From contig NZ_CP076607.1 in assembly GCF_018966525.1 (NCBI RefSeq), positions 1,240,001 to 1,304,000 of the forward strand: DNA of 64,000 nt, read 5' to 3'. Within the stretch, counting starts at the first letter, position 1. Each line of letters opens with the position of its first letter. Both the position numbers and the translations under genes were made by a program. This document shows, one piece after another, positions 7,650 through 16,819 of the stretch. The notes beneath the pieces are model-generated. The model saw nothing but the letters and a program-made list of their open reading frames with translations. It was not told the DNA's origin and made no database searches. Origin of the DNA: Paenibacillus sophorae. GTDB taxonomy: Bacteria; Bacillota; Bacilli; Paenibacillales; Paenibacillaceae.

Positions 7650-8633
7650 TTAAGGCAAGGTCACGGTGAAGCTGTCAAGTTTGATTTTGCCCGATGCATG
7701 ATGAGGAGTAAATGTTAACGTTTTTGTACCGGCTGGAAGCGGATCGAACAGCTCGGTGCCGGTGGAATAATATTTGCCATCCCGGAATTGACTGCTGCTT
7801 CCGCCGAAGTGGGAACCAAGCCTATGCCCTGATTCATCCGTCACACCGACCGTTATATAGTCGACCGAATCTTGCTCCTCAGACACCGCGCTAAAGGTAA
7901 GCCGCATGCCCGCCGGTCCAATCACCAGGTCGGATACCGTCAGTTCAACGCCGCCGGATTTCTGCTTATGGCCGATCGCGATGAGCTTGGTGCCGGACTG
8001 TTTAGTCACTGGTATGGCGAAGTTCCACTTTTTCTGTCTGTCCTCCGTGCTGAGAGTCAGTCCAAGCTCGAACCGGTCCGGTAAATCCGACGGTGAGTCG
8101 ACTTCCAAAATCCCCTTATGATAGGTCGGGGTAATTTCGGTTAGATTTCCCCCCGTCGAGAAATTCGCTGGCGTTCCGTTGACGGTAAACTCGTTTCTCA
8201 TAATGATATATTCCTCTCCCAGCGGCTTCTCCGTCTCCAGCGAGTATCCGATACTTAAACGCGTCCCGTCATAGAACACCTCATTGATGGTAATCGAGTC
8301 GCCGCCGGATATCTTGGTTACGCCAACCGCGGCAGTTAATCCATTTTCACTAACGCTCTTCAAGCCGCTGTCCCCGATCTGGCTGAATACCGATCCGATG
8401 ACTGGAATTTTGGACACAATGCTTGCCATTGCCGGAGACAAGACCGCCGAACCGAACAGCAGACCGCAAGCAACGGCCGCCGCCCCCGCTGTATACGCCA
8501 TTTTTTTTCGTATCTTCGTCCTCTTGCCTGCTCCGGCTTCCTGAACCGTCTTCGTAATGATGGCGTCCAGCTTGTCATAGGGTACCGGAATGCTGTCGAT
8601 TTCTTTTTTAAAGGTATGAATTTCTTGGATCAT
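7650..8633 (-). CDS. DUF4179 protein, putative membrane anti-sigma factor
   Basis: 327 residues. The first 45 residues are a short charged cytoplasmic segment, residues about 47-70 one transmembrane helix (AYTAGAAAVACGLLFGSAVLSPAMA), and the rest an extracytoplasmic DUF4179 region (IPVIGSVFSQIGDSGLKSV, then a beta-rich domain). Genes of this type sit directly after ECF sigma factor genes in Firmicutes and are thought to hold the sigma factor at the membrane. Here it overlaps the sigma gene by 26 bases, which implies translational coupling and fixed stoichiometry. The signal sensed outside is unknown. Confidence 0.85.
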   Translation of the reverse strand: MIQEIHTFKKEIDSIPVPYDKLDAIITKTVQEAGAGKRTKIRKKMAYTAGAAAVACGLLFGSAVLSPAMASIVSKIPVIGSVFSQIGDSGLKSVSENGLTAAVGVTKISGGDSITINEVFYDGTRLSIGYSLETEKPLGEEYIIMRNEFTVNGTPANFSTGGNLTEITPTYHKGILEVDSPSDLPDRFELGLTLSTEDRQKKWNFAIPVTKQSGTKLIAIGHKQKSGGVELTVSDLVIGPAGMRLTFSAVSEEQDSVDYITVGVTDESGHRLGSHFGGSSSQFRDGKYYSTGTELFDPLPAGTKTLTFTPHHASGKIKLDSFTVTLP

Positions 8634-9156
8634 CGCAGTTGGCTCCTTTCAGCTTTTTTCGTAGAATCGATAGGCCCCGGTGAATATTCGTCTTTACCGT
8701 TCCTTCCGGGCAGTCCAGAATTTCAGAAATCTGCTTAACCGAGTAATCTTTATAGTAGCGAAGCAGCAGCACCGTCCTATATTTCTCCTCAAGCGTCTCC
8801 AAGGCCTGAAGAAGATCGAGCTGATCCTCCAGCTGGAGTTGATACGAATCCCCGATATGTTCAAGCACTTCCGGACTCATTGCGGTAACATTGCGGTTCT
8901 TTTTTAAAAAGGAAATAGCCGTATTAATTAGAATCCGCGTGAGCCAGGTGGAAAAATAACGGCTGTCCTGCAGCGAGGATATCGACTTGAACGCCTTATA
9001 TACGGTCTCCTGAAAAACCTCCAGTGAATCCGCCTCATTTCTCATGTACACATAGGCCATCCTGTAGAGCTTCTCTTTCTCTGCATGAATGAGCGCTTGA
9101 AAAGCGTCCGGATCGCCGCGCATGGCGCGAGGGACCAAATCTGATGTTGTACTCAT
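8608..9156 (-). CDS. ECF RNA polymerase sigma factor
   Basis: 182 residues with sigma region 2 (residues about 15-80: LYRMAYVYMRNEADSLEVFQETVYKAFKSI) and region 4 (about 115-170: LETLEEKYRTVLLLRYYKDYSVKQISEILDCPEGTVKTNIHRG), and no regions 1 or 3, i.e. group 4. AAGGAGG lies 7 bases before the ATG. A TGAAAC hexamer on the minus strand at 9210-9205 could be the -35 of an autoregulated ECF promoter, but I see no convincing -10 at the right spacing. Operon with the overlapping DUF4179 gene. Confidence 0.93.
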   Translation of the reverse strand: MSTTSDLVPRAMRGDPDAFQALIHAEKEKLYRMAYVYMRNEADSLEVFQETVYKAFKSISSLQDSRYFSTWLTRILINTAISFLKKNRNVTAMSPEVLEHIGDSYQLQLEDQLDLLQALETLEEKYRTVLLLRYYKDYSVKQISEILDCPEGTVKTNIHRGLSILRKKLKGANCDDPRNSYL

Positions 9157-9368
9157 CAGCCAACCTCCTTTTCTCCTCTATTAGAGATATCCGGCCCGAG
9201 AAACGTTTCAACTTCCCTCTTTCTAGCATAATCGCCCATGGATGGATGAACGGCTTGTAACATTAATCATATAAAAATTAATCTTTTACAATTTATATAG
9301 AATAAGAGCTTCTCAGACTGAACGCATCTGAATCGACAATCTTTTTTATACAAAGGAGAGAACTACTG

Positions 9369-10004
9369 ATGAACAAGACGCTTAACAGTGATTTTACCGA
9401 GATTCTTACGGGCCGGCGCTCCATTCGCAAATATGACCCCGCCGTTAAAATCAGCAAAGAGGAAATGACGCAAATTCTTACGGAAGCGACGCTTGCGCCT
9501 TCTACGGTCAACATGCAGCCTTGGCGTTTCCTTGTGATTGACAGCCCGGAAGGAAAGGCGGCTCTGGCGCCGCTGGCCCGCTACAACAAGCAGCAAGTGG
9601 AGACTTCTTCAGCGGTGATTGCAGTATTCGGGGACATGAACAGTTTCGACTATGCCGAGGAAATTTACAGCACCGCCGTCGAGCGCGGATGGATGCCGGC
9701 TGAAGTGAAGGAGAAACAACTGGCAGGCATAAACAGTCATCTTGCCGTCCTGCCGCCGCAGGTCAAACGGGAAATCCTGCTGATTGACACGGGACTTGTC
9801 TCGATGCAGCTTATGCTGGTGGCCCGGGCCCACGGTTACGACACGAACCCGATTGGCGGTTATGACAAGGACAAGGTCGCGGAAGCCTTCGGCTGGGATA
9901 AGGAACGGTACGTGCCCGTTATGCTGCTCTCGATCGGCAAAGCGGCGGAGGAAGGCTTCTCTTCGGTCCGTCTGCCTATCGACAAAATCGCGGAATGGAA
10001 ATAA
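9369..10004 (+). CDS. Nitroreductase family protein (MhqN/YodC-like)
   Basis: 211 residues. GRRSIRKYDPAV near residue 15 is the FMN phosphate-binding start of the nitroreductase fold, followed by EATLAPSTVNMQPWRFLVI (FMN/substrate region) and GYDTNPIGGYDKDKVAEAFG (typical of the YodC/MhqN clade). These FMN enzymes reduce quinones or nitro compounds with NAD(P)H. A ribosome-binding site AAGGAG lies 9 bases upstream. The next gene encodes a small monooxygenase-fold protein of the type that also acts on quinols, so the pair probably serves quinone/electrophile detoxification. Confidence 0.88.
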   Translation: MNKTLNSDFTEILTGRRSIRKYDPAVKISKEEMTQILTEATLAPSTVNMQPWRFLVIDSPEGKAALAPLARYNKQQVETSSAVIAVFGDMNSFDYAEEIYSTAVERGWMPAEVKEKQLAGINSHLAVLPPQVKREILLIDTGLVSMQLMLVARAHGYDTNPIGGYDKDKVAEAFGWDKERYVPVMLLSIGKAAEEGFSSVRLPIDKIAEWK

Positions 10005-10058
10005 ATAGATTTAAGGCGTAAAATATAGAGGAATAAGATAAGGAGGGAAAGAGAAATC

Positions 10059-10349
10059 ATGATTATTATCCATGCTACGTTTTATGTGAATCCGGAAAAA
10101 AGAGAAGCCTTCCTGGCCGAGATTAAGCCGCTGCTCGCGGGGAGTCAAGCGGAAGAGGGCAACGTGTACTATGATCTGTACGAGCATTCGGAGAAAAAGA
10201 ATGTGTTCATTATGGTCGAAGCCTGGCGTGATTCCGAGGCCGTCGATATCCATAACGCCACCCCTCATTTTACTGGTTTCGTGGGTAAAGCAGAGGATTT
10301 CCTTACGGCTCCGCTGGATATTAAGGTATATAACGCAGAACAGGCATAA
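10059..10349 (+). CDS. Antibiotic biosynthesis monooxygenase (ABM) domain protein
   Basis: 96 residues, one dimeric ferredoxin-like ABM domain: MIIIHATFYVNPEKREAFL, then YYDLYEHSEKKNVFIMVEAWRD and a final H-F strand pair (ATPHFTGF). It resembles YgiN-type quinol monooxygenases. AAGGAGGGA lies about 9 bases before the ATG. Only 54 bases separate it from the nitroreductase and a terminator follows, so a two-gene operon is likely. Confidence 0.87.
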   Translation: MIIIHATFYVNPEKREAFLAEIKPLLAGSQAEEGNVYYDLYEHSEKKNVFIMVEAWRDSEAVDIHNATPHFTGFVGKAEDFLTAPLDIKVYNAEQA

Positions 10350-10387
10350 GGGAGTGTCATAGACATTTTACCTGCGGTTATCCATCC

Positions 10388-10432
10388 GAACCTCCCGCTT
10401 GGCGGTCATCGTCATGCGAGAGGTTCTTTTTT
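10388..10432 (+). terminator. Terminator of the nitroreductase-ABM operon
   Basis: 11-bp stem GAACCTCCCGC / GCGAGAGGTTC with one mismatch, followed by TTTTTT. Confidence 0.8.
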
Positions 10433-10455
10433 GCAACAAAAAGGGGTCTTGGCGC

Positions 10456-11235
10456 TTACTTGTACATCTCAGGTCTCCGGTCGGTAAATACCGGGATTTG
10501 CCCGCGCGCTTCCCGCACTTTGGCCAGATCAAGCTCGCCGGATACAATCTCCTCCCCTTCGCCCGCCTCGCAGACGGTTTCTCCCCAGGGATCAATAATC
10601 ATGGAATGCCCCGCAAAAACATTGGCGGGATCGGAACCCGCCCGGTTGCAGGCGACAACATAGCACTGGTTCTCAATCGCCCGGCTGACGAGCAGAGCGC
10701 GCCAGTGGGCGAGGCGCGGCAGCGGCCATTCCGCGGAGACGAACAGCACTTCTGCTCCGGAGACCATGTGCGCGCGTATCCATTCCGGAAACCGGATATC
10801 GTAGCAGATGACTCCTGCGCAGGGTGTGCCGTCCAGACTGAACAGTCCTTTGGACGCCCCCGGCCGGAGATACATATGCTCATCCATAAGCCGGAACAGA
10901 TGCAGCTTGCTGTATTCAAAGGCAGGGACTCCTTTGCGATCCGCGGCGAACATGGTGTTGGTCACACCTTCCTCGCGCTGCCAGGCGGTGGAGCCTGCAA
11001 TAATATTGATGCCGTATTCCTTGGCTAAGCCGCCAATAAAGGCTGTCGCGGCCTTGCCGCCCGGATCGGCCATTTCATCAAGACGCTTCAAGTCATAGCC
11101 GGTCGTCCACAGCTCGGGCAGCAGAATGCAGTCCGGCCGACCTTGCGCGGCAAGGCGGATGGCGCGCTCCGCCGCAGCGTAATTGACCTTCGGATTGCCG
11201 AAAGCGATGTCGAGTTGAAGCAGGGAAACTTTCAT
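10456..11235 (-). CDS. Carbon-nitrogen hydrolase (omega-amidase/Nit2-like)
   Basis: 259 residues of the nitrilase superfamily with the full triad: Glu in LLPELWTTGYD (residue about 41), Lys in EYSKLHLFRLMDE (about 109) and Cys in GVICYDIRFPEW (about 143). The CYDIRFPEW signature and RAIENQCYVVACNR are typical of the Nit2/YafV branch, which hydrolyses alpha-keto acid amides (omega-amidase, methionine salvage and transamination by-products). Cytoplasmic. It is transcribed alone, convergent with the nitroreductase operon. Exact substrate is inferred from the family. Confidence 0.88.
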   Translation of the reverse strand: MKVSLLQLDIAFGNPKVNYAAAERAIRLAAQGRPDCILLPELWTTGYDLKRLDEMADPGGKAATAFIGGLAKEYGINIIAGSTAWQREEGVTNTMFAADRKGVPAFEYSKLHLFRLMDEHMYLRPGASKGLFSLDGTPCAGVICYDIRFPEWIRAHMVSGAEVLFVSAEWPLPRLAHWRALLVSRAIENQCYVVACNRAGSDPANVFAGHSMIIDPWGETVCEAGEGEEIVSGELDLAKVREARGQIPVFTDRRPEMYK

Positions 11236-11396
11236 TTAACGGTTCGCCTCCTTATGTATAGCACTATACGGATATCCGCCTTTCAAGGCAATATGGCTGT
11301 CCGGCGATCTTCGGGGGAAGGCATTGCCTGCTGACTTGACAAAACCGGCTGACCGAAGTAAAAAAAAGTAGGATATACCGGAAGGAGGAGCGAAAG

Positions 11397-11774
11397 ATGA
11401 GAATAACGATAACCGGCGCCGGAGAGCGCCATGGCGAGGTATATTTCTCCTCGGCCTACGGCGAGGGCAAGGGGCAATGGCTCGGCTCCTCCTTGGTGCC
11501 CGGACAGGAATGCGAGGCCGAGCTTGAGCTTCCCGAGCTCTTTATCAAATGGGTAGATCTCGTCCCGGCTCCCGGGCAGCCGCCGGCGATCTCCATGAAG
11601 CCGGGCAAGAATGTTCTGACCGGAACACTGGAGGATATTGAAGAGGACGGAACGGCTTATATGCGGCTCGGAGAGTCGCTGATTATGTTCGAATGTCTCG
11701 GCGAGCCTATGGCGATTGGCGGCACGGTGGAGCTTACAGCCGGAATCATCCGCATCTATCCGGCGGCTTATTAG
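11397..11774 (+). CDS. Hypothetical protein, 125 aa
   Basis: Not recognised. A small acidic, beta-rich protein without signal peptide or membrane segment. The stretch GKNVLTGTLEDIEEDGTAYMRLGESLIMFEC suggests a small beta-barrel. AAGGAGGAG precedes the ATG at 7 bases, and TTGACA (11336-11341) with a weak TAAAAA 17 bases on could be its promoter. The good ribosome-binding site and codon use support a real gene. Confidence 0.75.
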   Translation: MRITITGAGERHGEVYFSSAYGEGKGQWLGSSLVPGQECEAELELPELFIKWVDLVPAPGQPPAISMKPGKNVLTGTLEDIEEDGTAYMRLGESLIMFECLGEPMAIGGTVELTAGIIRIYPAAY

Positions 11775-11944
11775 CGCTGGACGGGTTCCCGGGTTCCGGC
11801 GATTCGGCGCTTGGCAGCTTGGGGAGCCGGAGGCGGCGGATGCAAACCGGGCTTGTGCGCGGCTTATTCCGCGGGTATGCTGTAAATAACAGGCGGAAAG
11901 TTTGAAGCGAAGAATTGAAAGAAGCTGTGAGGAGCACGGGCGAA

Positions 11945-12271
11945 ATGAACAGTGATATTCAGCAATTTAAAAGCGAATTTTTCAAGGCATTGGCTCATCC
12001 GATGCGCATCCGTATCTTGGAGCTGCTCAGCGAAGGGGAGAAGACCGTTAACGAGATGCAGGCGATTCTGGGGTCGGAAGGCTCTGCCGTATCGCAGCAG
12101 CTCGCCGTTCTGCGGGCGAAGAACGTGGTGAACAGCGTGAAGGAAGGCACCTCTGTTATCTATTCGCTCCGCGATCCGCTGATCAAGGATCTGCTGGCCG
12201 TGGCCAAGCAAATTTTCGATAACCATCTGGTGAACGCTATCTCTCTTCTGGAGGAGATCCGCAGCGAATAA
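11945..12271 (+). CDS. ArsR family transcriptional regulator
   Basis: 108 residues from ATG 11945, which has GTGAGGAG 10 bases upstream; a TTG at 11915 is in frame but has no site. It is a winged helix: KALAHPMRIRILELLSEGEKTVNEMQ, then the recognition helix GSAVSQQLAVLRAKNVV and wing GTSVIYSL. No CxC-type metal site in the alpha-3 helix, so it may belong to the non-metal (redox or sulfur) ArsR group. It lies 178 bases before a SulP transporter gene that has a promoter and repeats between, so it probably controls that gene. Confidence 0.9.
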   Translation: MNSDIQQFKSEFFKALAHPMRIRILELLSEGEKTVNEMQAILGSEGSAVSQQLAVLRAKNVVNSVKEGTSVIYSLRDPLIKDLLAVAKQIFDNHLVNAISLLEEIRSE

Positions 12272-12371
12272 AGGCTGCGGTTCCGGTGCGGCCTGATTGA
12301 ATGCGCTTTCAAGGGAGGGAGGGAGGGAGGCAGGCTGGGGAGATCAGTCTTAAGTGATTTTGACTTTAGGA

Positions 12372-12432
12372 TTGACATTAAAAAAATACAGGAGTATTGT
12401 GTCATATATATTCAAATAATCAGATATTCAAA
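12372..12432 (+). promoter_or_regulatory. SulP promoter and direct-repeat operator
   Basis: TTGACA (12372-12377), 17-bp spacer, TATTGT (12395-12400). Downstream, ATATTCAAA occurs twice (12408-12416, 12424-12432), 16 bp apart. Repeats just after the start point suggest repression by the adjacent ArsR protein. Confidence 0.65.
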
Positions 12433-12449
12433 GAAAAGAAGGTTATAGC

Positions 12450-14210
12450 ATGATAGGATGGAGCCGATTTCGGGACTATGGCATGAGCTCTCTGCGAAAG
12501 GATCTTGTTTCCGGCATAATTGTCGGCGTTATTGCCATTCCCCTGGGAATGGCTTTTGCTATTGCCTCAGGTGTCAAGCCGGAATACGGCATTTACACGA
12601 CGATTGTCGCCGGCATTCTGATTTCGCTATTCGGTGGTTCGAAGTTTCAGATCGGAGGCCCGACCGGTGCCTTTATCCCGATTCTGTTCGCTATCGGGGC
12701 GCAGTACGGCTACGAGAATCTGCTCATCGCGGGCATGATGGCCGGCATTATGCTTGTCCTGATGGGCGCGCTCCGGCTGGGCGTGCTGATTAAATTCATT
12801 CCGAAGCCGGTCACGATCGGATTTACCGCCGGAATCGCCGTCATCATCTTTACCGGGCAAATCGCCAGCTTCCTTGGCCTGAAGGGTATTGAGCGGCATG
12901 AGAAGTTCTTGGACAATATGCGCGAGATCGGCATTCATATCTCAACGATTAATCCATACAGCATTCTGACGGCGGCAGTCTGCCTGGCGATCGTGCTGCT
13001 GGCGCTCCGGTTCGCTCCCAAGGTGCCGGGCTCCTTGATCGGACTGATCGCTGCCAGCATAATGGCGGCGTTGTTCTTCAGCGGCCAGGTGGCGACAATA
13101 GGCTCGGCTTACGGAGACATTCCGAGCACGCTGCCGAGCTTTCACTTCCCGGTCATTACCTGGGAGCGCATCCGGCTGCTGATTCGGCCTGCGTTCCTGA
13201 TCGCCATGCTGGGCGCGATCGAATCGCTGCTGTCGGCCGTCGTGGCTGATGGCATGAGCGGCAGCCGGCATGACAGCAACCGCGAGCTGATCGGACAAGG
13301 CATCGCCAATATCGCGGCTCCGCTGCTTGGCGGAATTCCGGCGACCGGCGCGATTGCCCGGACCGCCGCCAATATTAAGAGCGGGGCTGTTTCCCCGCTC
13401 TCCGGCGTGATTCACGGGGTGGTCGTATTCCTGATTCTGCTGCTGTTCGCTCCGTATGCCTCAAGTATTCCTCTGGCGGCGATGTCGCCGATCCTGATGG
13501 TGGTCGCCTGGAATATGAGCGAACGCAAGGCTTTTCTTCATCTACTCAAGACGAGAACGGGAGATTCGCTCGTTCTGGTGATTACCTTCCTGCTTACGGT
13601 CTTCGCCGATCTGACGATGGCCGTGGAAGTGGGGCTCGTGCTGGCCGTCATCCTGTTCGTCAAGCGGATGGGCGAGGTTCATCTCGTGTCCAAGGTGCTG
13701 CCCGATCCGGAGTCGGTCAAAGTAGGACCGCATATGGTCTCGAAGGAGCATGATTGCCCGCAGATCGGCATTTATAACGTGGAAGGCCCGCTGTTCTTCG
13801 GGGCGGCCTACCGCTTCGAGAACACGATGCCTGGAGCCGGGCCTGATCAGCCAAGGGTGGTTCTGCTAAGGATGAGCAAGGTGCCGTTCATGGATACAAC
13901 GGGGGAGAGTAACCTGGCGGGGCTCGTCAAGCATCTGGAGAGTTCGGGCGGGAAGCTGCTCATCTCCTCTATACAGCCCCAGCCGCTTGAGCTGCTCCGA
14001 AAGACGGGCCTCTATGAACGGATCGGCGCTGCCCGGTTCTACGATCATACCGGGGAAGCAATCAATGAAGCTCTCCGCACAATCTCCGGGGAGCAGTGCA
14101 TCGGCTGCCGGCACGCCGCCTTCCGGGAGTGCGCCGCCTTGTCCGGCTATGAAGAAGCGCAGAACCTGCTTGGCTTCAAAGCACGCTCCAAGCCGGAAAT
14201 CGCCCGCTGA
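12450..14210 (+). CDS. SulP family anion transporter with STAS domain
   Basis: 586 residues. Residues 15-400 contain about 12 hydrophobic segments with SulP signatures (GVIAIPLGMAFAIASGVKPEYGIYTTI; FQIGGPTGAFIPI; GIPATGAIARTAANIKSGAVSPLSG). Residues about 435-540 form a STAS domain, with FMDTTGESNLAGLV at the usual phosphorylation/nucleotide loop. A C-terminal extension has clustered cysteines (C-I-G-C then REC), unusual for the family and possibly redox- or metal-active. SulP proteins carry sulfate, bicarbonate or other anions; the substrate cannot be set from sequence. ArsR control and the cysteine tail favour a sulfur or redox link, as inference. Confidence 0.9.
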   Translation: MIGWSRFRDYGMSSLRKDLVSGIIVGVIAIPLGMAFAIASGVKPEYGIYTTIVAGILISLFGGSKFQIGGPTGAFIPILFAIGAQYGYENLLIAGMMAGIMLVLMGALRLGVLIKFIPKPVTIGFTAGIAVIIFTGQIASFLGLKGIERHEKFLDNMREIGIHISTINPYSILTAAVCLAIVLLALRFAPKVPGSLIGLIAASIMAALFFSGQVATIGSAYGDIPSTLPSFHFPVITWERIRLLIRPAFLIAMLGAIESLLSAVVADGMSGSRHDSNRELIGQGIANIAAPLLGGIPATGAIARTAANIKSGAVSPLSGVIHGVVVFLILLLFAPYASSIPLAAMSPILMVVAWNMSERKAFLHLLKTRTGDSLVLVITFLLTVFADLTMAVEVGLVLAVILFVKRMGEVHLVSKVLPDPESVKVGPHMVSKEHDCPQIGIYNVEGPLFFGAAYRFENTMPGAGPDQPRVVLLRMSKVPFMDTTGESNLAGLVKHLESSGGKLLISSIQPQPLELLRKTGLYERIGAARFYDHTGEAINEALRTISGEQCIGCRHAAFRECAALSGYEEAQNLLGFKARSKPEIAR

Positions 14211-14246
14211 CGAAGCGCGGCCGATATATGAAGCTAAACTGAAATC

Positions 14247-14275
14247 GCCCGGACGGCAGCGTTCGGGCTTTTCTT
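14247..14275 (+). terminator. Terminator after SulP gene
   Basis: 8-bp stem GCCCGGAC / GTTCGGGC (14247-14254, 14261-14268) followed by TTTTCTT. Confidence 0.75.
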
Positions 14276-14390
14276 AATATTGAAAGCGGAAGGTCCGAAT
14301 ACACAGGGTCCTTTCGGGTGGACTCGGGTTCTCCTTCTTTGTACAATGGGATAATATATGGAAATATTGCTGATAAGGAGAATGTTGCTG

Positions 14391-15107
14391 ATGAAGGAGC
14401 TGAATTATCCGAAGGTATTTCTGATGCTTGCCGGACTCACTCTGGCAACGCTGGCCGTATATGGCATCGTTTCGCTGAGGACCGATGATTTCTACAAGTT
14501 TTTGATCTGGAATCTGTTTTTGGCCTGGCTGCCGTTTCTTTTCTCGCTGGCGGCGCATGCGCTGCACAGACGGGATTCGCACAGTCTGCTGCTGCTTCCG
14601 CTTGGAGCGGCCTGGCTGGTCTTTTTCCCAAATGCCCCGTACATCATGACCGATCTGCTTCATCTGACAATCCGCAGCGGTATTTATATTGTTGGCGGCG
14701 TCGTCCAGAGCCGGTTCTGGTATGATCTGACTATGCTCCTGCTGTTCACCTGGACCGCCTGGCTGACCGGCTTCTTCTCTCTGTACCAGTTCCAGACGGT
14801 GATCTGGCGCAAATCGAATCTGCTGCTGTCCTGGGTCTTTGTGCTCGCCGCCTGCATCCTGGGCGGGTATGGGGTGCTGCTGGGCCGGGTATACCGCCTA
14901 AATAGCTGGGATGTGCTGACCGACAGGCACCGGCTGTATCAGCTTATGCTGGACAGCGTGAACCGCCAGTCCGTCTTTTTCAGCCTGTTCATTGCCCTTG
15001 TGCTGCTGGTCATCTATGCGACGCTGTACAGTCTGCTGAATGCGCGCGGCAGCGGAGGCCGAGGTTATGAGATGAGCGGATTTCAGTCCAGACGCGGGTC
15101 GTCGTAA
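14391..15107 (+). CDS. DUF1361 integral membrane protein
   Basis: 238 residues from ATG 14391, chosen because AAGGAG (14375-14380) is 10 bases upstream; an ATG at 14358 is in frame. It has about seven hydrophobic helices, with the DUF1361 landmarks FLIWNLFLAWLPF, AWLVFFPNAPYIMTDLLHL and VYRLNSWDVL. Function of the family is unknown. It lies alone between the SulP terminator and the convergent amylase terminator. Confidence 0.85.
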   Translation: MKELNYPKVFLMLAGLTLATLAVYGIVSLRTDDFYKFLIWNLFLAWLPFLFSLAAHALHRRDSHSLLLLPLGAAWLVFFPNAPYIMTDLLHLTIRSGIYIVGGVVQSRFWYDLTMLLLFTWTAWLTGFFSLYQFQTVIWRKSNLLLSWVFVLAACILGGYGVLLGRVYRLNSWDVLTDRHRLYQLMLDSVNRQSVFFSLFIALVLLVIYATLYSLLNARGSGGRGYEMSGFQSRRGSS

Positions 15108-15167
15108 GCAGGGTAATTAGATGCAGGGTGCTTGAATGTGAACGGTAAGTTGTGTTGTTGCTATTAG

Positions 15168-15205
15168 AAAAATGCCTGCGTGCCGTTTCCGGCAGGCAGG
15201 CATTT
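15168..15205 (-). terminator. Terminator of the GH13 gene
   Basis: Perfect 10-bp stem AAATGCCTGC / GCAGGCATTT, followed on the minus strand by TTTTT. It lies just past the amylase stop codon. Confidence 0.8.
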
Positions 15206-15209
15206 GAGG

Positions 15210-16778
15210 TTATTTCAAGCCGCAGGTCGTATAACCGGGGATGGTGATTTCCAGTTGATCGCCGGATTTCTTGACCTTTACGCCATTTGAAGTGGTGAAG
15301 TCGAGCTTACGCCCTTGCCATTGTTCATCGGACAGTTCGATGGTTACCGTGTCGCCGCTCAGATTATGCAGAACGAGTACGGAGTCATCCTCGAAGGTTC
15401 TGGTGTACCCCATAATTCGGCTGTCTCCGGTCGGCATCTCATGGATGTCGCCCTTCATTAAGGCTGGACTCTCATGACGGATGCGGATCAGCTCCTTGTA
15501 ATGGGAGAGGAGGGAGTCCTTGTCCTTCGCCTGCGCTTCTACGGAGACGGCGTCCGGACCTGAATTATCACGGGAGGGCTCCCAAGTGGTTTGGCCTTCT
15601 CCGCTTCCCGGGTACCACCGGAACGGCTCGCGGATATTCTCATCCGGTTTCTCCCCGAGCATGCCGATTTCCTCTCCATAATAAATGAACGGGTTGCCGG
15701 GCAGGGTGAGCAGGATGGAGGCGGCGGTTTTAGCTTTATTAACGTCCCCATTCAATACGGACATTGTACGTACCTGATCGTGATTGGTCAGAAACGGAGC
15801 GTCAATCGGATTCGCGGCGTATTCGCTGTACAAATCAAGGGTATTCGAAGCAAAAGCAGCCAGCCCGTTATCCGAACCGTTCTGCACGGCATCCAAAATC
15901 TTCGAGGACAGGTCGAAGTCGAAGGAAGAATCCAGCGCTTTGTAGTAAGGCGCAATCTTGTACGGTCGGTCCCACACCTCTCCTACCAGGTAAACATCCG
16001 GCTTGACTTCGGCAAGTCCCCGCTTGAATTCATCCCACCATGCGACATTCTTATCCGCTTCATCAGGCTTGCTGTAGATGTGCATGGCTGCGTCGAGGCG
16101 GAAGCCGTCAACTCCCTGGTTCAGCCAATGCTTCCCGACGTTGATCATCTCTTCACGCACTTTAGGATTGTCAAAGTTCAAATCCGGCATGAAGTCTATG
16201 AACAGGGCGTAGTAATAATCCCCGGAACCCGGATACGTCTCATACCAGAGCTGCTGTCCCCAAGGCCCTTTTTCATTCAGGTCGGTGTTCTCGTCAGCCC
16301 AGATATAGTAATCCCGGTACGGGCTGTGCTTGTCCTTGACGGCATCCAGGAACCAAGGGTGCTTGTTGCTGGTATGGTTGAGCGCAAGATCGATCGTCAC
16401 TTTCATTCCCCGTTTATGTGCTTCTTCCGTCAGGCGGCGGAAGTCTTCCGTACTGCCGTACGCCAAATCTACACTGTAGAAATCCGTCGTATCATACTTA
16501 TGATAGCTGGGGGAAGGACCGATCGGCATTAACCACAGCGAATCGACGCCCAAATCTTTCTTGGTATGCGGGTTTCCGTCATTCAAATAATCCAGCTTTT
16601 GCAGGATGCCGTTCAGGTCGCCTTTTCCGTCGTTGTTGGAATCGGAGAAGGAATTGACATAAATCTCGTAATAGACGCCAAGGCCCGAGTCACTCTGAAT
16701 TTGCGGTTTGGCAAGAGCACCGCTGGCGAAGCTGAACAGTAAGGGTAGAGTTAAGGCCATGGATGTAATTTTTTTCAT
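15210..16778 (-). CDS. Secreted GH13 alpha-amylase-family glycosidase
   Basis: 522 residues. Residues 1-23 are a signal peptide ending G-A-L-A. The (beta/alpha)8 barrel starts GVYYEIYVNSFSDSNNDGKGDLNG, whose Asp/Asn loop matches the calcium site of oligo-1,6-glucosidase and maltogenic types. Region I is DLALNHTS; catalytic residues are nucleophile D229 (GFRLDAAMH), acid/base E267 (LVGEVWD) and stabiliser D334 (FLTNHDQVR). The arrangement, with no extra starch-binding domain, suits the intermediate amylase/oligo-alpha-glucosidase group (GH13_36-like), acting on alpha-1,4 or mixed oligosaccharides outside the cell. AAGAGAGG lies about 8 bases before the ATG. It is downstream of the secreted-protein and GH31 genes on the same strand; a terminator between GH31 and these two genes suggests partial read-through or a separate promoter. 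Confidence 0.9.
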   Translation of the reverse strand: MKKITSMALTLPLLFSFASGALAKPQIQSDSGLGVYYEIYVNSFSDSNNDGKGDLNGILQKLDYLNDGNPHTKKDLGVDSLWLMPIGPSPSYHKYDTTDFYSVDLAYGSTEDFRRLTEEAHKRGMKVTIDLALNHTSNKHPWFLDAVKDKHSPYRDYYIWADENTDLNEKGPWGQQLWYETYPGSGDYYYALFIDFMPDLNFDNPKVREEMINVGKHWLNQGVDGFRLDAAMHIYSKPDEADKNVAWWDEFKRGLAEVKPDVYLVGEVWDRPYKIAPYYKALDSSFDFDLSSKILDAVQNGSDNGLAAFASNTLDLYSEYAANPIDAPFLTNHDQVRTMSVLNGDVNKAKTAASILLTLPGNPFIYYGEEIGMLGEKPDENIREPFRWYPGSGEGQTTWEPSRDNSGPDAVSVEAQAKDKDSLLSHYKELIRIRHESPALMKGDIHEMPTGDSRIMGYTRTFEDDSVLVLHNLSGDTVTIELSDEQWQGRKLDFTTSNGVKVKKSGDQLEITIPGYTTCGLK

Positions 16779-16819
16779 CTTAGAAACCTCTCTTCTTTAA
16801 AATAATTTGTTTATGAATC

